Origin: Martinezella multihospitum
GTDB lineage: Bacteria; Pseudomonadota; Alphaproteobacteria; Rhizobiales; Rhizobiaceae
Assembly (NCBI RefSeq): GCF_900094585.1
Contig: NZ_FMAG01000001.1
Span: 696,530 to 760,529 of the forward strand
Reading direction: 5' to 3'
DNA length: 64,000 bases
Part shown: positions 61,983-64,000 of the stretch, piece by piece
Layout: each line of letters begins with the position of its first letter
Position numbering within the stretch: position 1 is the first letter of the stretch
Translations under genes and position numbers: made by a program
Notes under the pieces: model-generated
Told to the model about the DNA's origin: nothing
What the model saw: only the letters and a program-made list of their open reading frames with translations
Database searches by the model: none

Positions 61983-63197
61983 CTACTCGGCAACGATCGA
62001 TAGCGGCGTATAGCGCTCGCGATCATCGAACCATTCGCCGACGGTGCGCGAAATATGCACGAGCCCTTCCAGCCGCATGTTGCTGTTGCTCGCCGAAGGC
62101 GGCGCCTGGTTCGGAAGGCGCTTGAGGGCAGCGGCAAGCTGCTTCGGATCGGCAGATTCTTCCGGCAGCAGCATGTCGACGAGGCCGAGCTCGCTTGCCC
62201 GCTGCGCGCGGATGAGTTGCTCCTCGCGCGGGCGCGTGCGTGGGATGATCAGCGCCGGCTTGTCGAAGGACAGAATTTCGCAATAGGTATTATAGCCGCC
62301 CATGGCCACGACGGCCTTGGCGCCGGCAATCAGCTCTTCCATCTTGTTGTCGAACTCGATGACCTGCAGACAGCTGATCTTGCTGGCGCGTTCCAAAAGC
62401 TGGCCGCGCTCCTTGGCGGGCATATAGGGGCCGAGCACGATCAACGTCTTCTGCGTGAGAGAGCTATCCTCCTCGAAAGCGGCGATGACATCGCTGACGA
62501 GATCGGCTCCGTCGCCGCCGCCGCCCGTTGTCACCAGGATATAATCCTCGTCAGGCACATGTTCCGACTTCGTGCCCAGAGTGGAAACGCTGCGCTGCAG
62601 GAAGCCGACGAACTCCATCTTCCGGCGCACGCCGGAGGGAACATCGAGGCCGACGAGCGGATCGTGAAAATCCGGCGGGCCATAGACCCAGACGCGATCG
62701 TAGAACTGATCGATCTTCTGCAGGACGTTGTTCTTCTTCCATTCGGCTTCCAGCAGGTGCGGCGCATCCATGACGTCGCGCATGCCGAGAACGAGCGTTG
62801 TGCCCCGCGCCTTGAGATAGGTCAGCGTCTCCTCGACTTCGCCTTTCAGCCCCATCGGCTCCTTGTCGACAATGAAAACGTCGGGCTGGAAGGTTTCGGC
62901 CGTATGGCGAATGATCGATTGTCGCATCTTCAGCGTTTCCTGCAGCGCGACATGGCTCGCCATAGACGTGTATTCGCCGTCGCGCAGCTTGATGACGCTC
63001 GGCACTTTGACGAAATCGACACGAGCACGATAATCGAATGCCCCGGCGATCGTCGCGCCGGAAATGATCAGCACGTTCAAACCGCGATAGTCCTCGACAA
63101 GCGCATGGGCTATCGTTCTGCACCGCCTCAGATGGCCCAGACCAAACGTGTCGTGGCTATACATGAGGATTCGAGCATCTTCTAAGCGCCGCTTCAT
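61983..63197 (-). CDS. Predicted glycosyltransferase (GT-B, GT28-like), first gene of the group
   Basis: A 404-residue protein. The N-terminal loop is YSHDTFGLGHLRRCRTIAHA and the C-terminal donor region MGGYNTYCEILSFDKPALII, with TTGGGGDG at the hinge. It resembles the protein at 59564-60724 in layout and motifs, so the pair arose by duplication. ATG 63197 is chosen (AGAGG upstream) over the longer frame to 63275, whose added residues look non-conserved. It leads a run of closely spaced minus-strand genes extending to the CYTH gene at 55503. Confidence 0.83.
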   Translation of the reverse strand: MKRRLEDARILMYSHDTFGLGHLRRCRTIAHALVEDYRGLNVLIISGATIAGAFDYRARVDFVKVPSVIKLRDGEYTSMASHVALQETLKMRQSIIRHTAETFQPDVFIVDKEPMGLKGEVEETLTYLKARGTTLVLGMRDVMDAPHLLEAEWKKNNVLQKIDQFYDRVWVYGPPDFHDPLVGLDVPSGVRRKMEFVGFLQRSVSTLGTKSEHVPDEDYILVTTGGGGDGADLVSDVIAAFEEDSSLTQKTLIVLGPYMPAKERGQLLERASKISCLQVIEFDNKMEELIAGAKAVVAMGGYNTYCEILSFDKPALIIPRTRPREEQLIRAQRASELGLVDMLLPEESADPKQLAAALKRLPNQAPPSASNSNMRLEGLVHISRTVGEWFDDRERYTPLSIVAE

Positions 63198-63298
63198 AGG
63201 CAAAAACCTCTGGGGGTGAAAGTTATACGCGGTATGTCGGCAAACGACATCCGCGGGCCGCTTCTCGAATTGCAATCCTGTCTTCGCCGTTCATCCTG

Positions 63299-64000
63299 CT
63301 ATTTGTAGGGATCGGCGGCATCGCGCAAGCCGTCTCCTAAAAAGTTGAACGCCAGAATGACCAAAATCACCGGGATCATAGGGAAAAGGAGCCATGGATA
63401 GAAGGCGATGACGCTAACGCTCCTTGCCTCGGTCAGCAAAATGCCCCAGCTCGTGATTGGCGGGCGAAGCCCCAATCCGAGGAAGCTGAGCGCGGTTTCG
63501 CCGAGAATCATGCTCGGAACCGAGATCGTTGCCGTGGCGATCAGATGGGACATGAAGCCGGGAACGAGATGGCGGCCAATGATACGGCGCGTACTTGCGC
63601 CCATCAATTGTGCGGCAAGCACATAGTCCTCCTCTCGCAGGGACAGAAGCTTCGAGCGCACGGCGCGTGCAAGGCCGGTCCAGTCGAGAATGCCGAGAAT
63701 GATGGTAATGCCGAAATAGACGATGATCGGACTCCAGCTCACGGGCATGATCGCCGCCAGCGCCATCCACAATGGCAGGCTCGGCAGCGATTGCAGCACC
63801 TCGATCACGCGCTGAACGAGGAGATCGAAAAGACCGCCGTGATAACCTGCCAGACCGCCGATAACGACACCGAGCACGAAGCTGATCGCTATGCCGATCA
63901 ACCCGATCGTCAAGGATATGCGCGCGCCGTAGATGATGCGCGACAGCACGTCCCGACCCAGACGATCGGTTCCAAGCAGATACATTTGCCCACCGACGGA
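63299..64000 (-). CDS. ABC transporter permease, DppC/OppC type (partial, N-terminus outside window)
   Basis: At least 234 residues, continuing past the right edge. The segment YLLGTDRLGRDVLSRIIYGARISL is the standard start of the OppC-type transmembrane domain, and LMGASTRRIIGRHLVPGFM is the coupling EAA loop. Five helices are seen. The final FNFLGDGLRDAADPYK is the normal family end. It probably belongs to a peptide or oligosaccharide transporter lying mostly beyond the window. The stop is 101 bp before the glycosyltransferase start on the same strand, so a separate transcription unit is likely but not certain. Confidence 0.92.
   Translation of the reverse strand, partial: SVGGQMYLLGTDRLGRDVLSRIIYGARISLTIGLIGIAISFVLGVVIGGLAGYHGGLFDLLVQRVIEVLQSLPSLPLWMALAAIMPVSWSPIIVYFGITIILGILDWTGLARAVRSKLLSLREEDYVLAAQLMGASTRRIIGRHLVPGFMSHLIATATISVPSMILGETALSFLGLGLRPPITSWGILLTEARSVSVIAFYPWLLFPMIPVILVILAFNFLGDGLRDAADPYK

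Noticed and set aside
1..64000. CRISPR arrays, tRNA or rRNA genes, insertion sequences, phage integrase genes
   Set aside because: No regularly spaced repeats, transposase or integrase motifs, or RNA gene signatures were recognised on reading both strands; a covariance-model search would be the decisive test for tRNAs.

Overview
The window reads as a high-GC alphaproteobacterial replicon, most likely Rhizobium or a close relative (Rhizobium/Agrobacterium/Sinorhizobium). The main evidence is an almost complete succinoglycan (exo) cluster in the Sinorhizobium meliloti gene order, an aerobic cobF-cobM cobalamin block with cobK reversed, an agp/mel alpha-galactoside system, and strongly G/C-ending codons. 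This assignment comes from gene content and order; no database was searched. No rRNA, tRNA, CRISPR array, insertion sequence or prophage was recognised.

Layout. 1-3.2 kb: tail of an unknown gene, then an Lrp-type regulator divergent from dadX-dadA (D-alanine/L-alanine catabolism). 3.2-5.4 kb: a fosmidomycin-resistance-type MFS exporter divergent from an AraC regulator, with a paired palindrome between them. 5.4-13.1 kb: cobF-G-H-I-J-(K reversed)-L-M, the oxygen-dependent corrin ring pathway, followed by nikR. 13.4-15 kb: a flavin reductase and a DMT-family exporter. 15-33.7 kb: the exo cluster (P N O M A L K H, then W V U X Y F Q Z), covering nucleotide-sugar supply, stepwise octasaccharide assembly, acetyl/succinyl/pyruvyl decoration, polymerisation, export, cleavage and the ExoX brake. 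The flippase gene exoT and exoI are not at their expected place between exoH and exoW.

33.9-42.3 kb: a ribose-type sugar ABC transporter, an aldo/keto reductase of the aldose dehydrogenase type, a GntR regulator with two DNA-binding domains, and a GH2 glycosidase. 42.5-54 kb: the AraC regulator agpT divergent from a melA-agpABCD-GH4 operon. This is an oligopeptide-type ABC transporter used for alpha-galactosides, bracketed by two NAD/Mn-dependent GH4 glycosidases and closed by a clear terminator; a fumarylacetoacetate-hydrolase-family gene follows. 54.2-55.4 kb: a secreted beta-propeller protein.

55.5-63.2 kb, minus strand, is the least conventional part. Seven tightly packed genes read in order: predicted glycosyltransferase, GT4 glycosyltransferase, a second predicted glycosyltransferase, an unlisted 49-codon ORF, a 904-residue ABC-transporter-like protein whose nucleotide-binding domain has lost its catalytic motifs and carries a large insertion, a cyclic-nucleotide-binding protein, and a CYTH triphosphate-binding protein. 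This is the best candidate for an undescribed system. The window ends inside an oligopeptide-type ABC permease gene.
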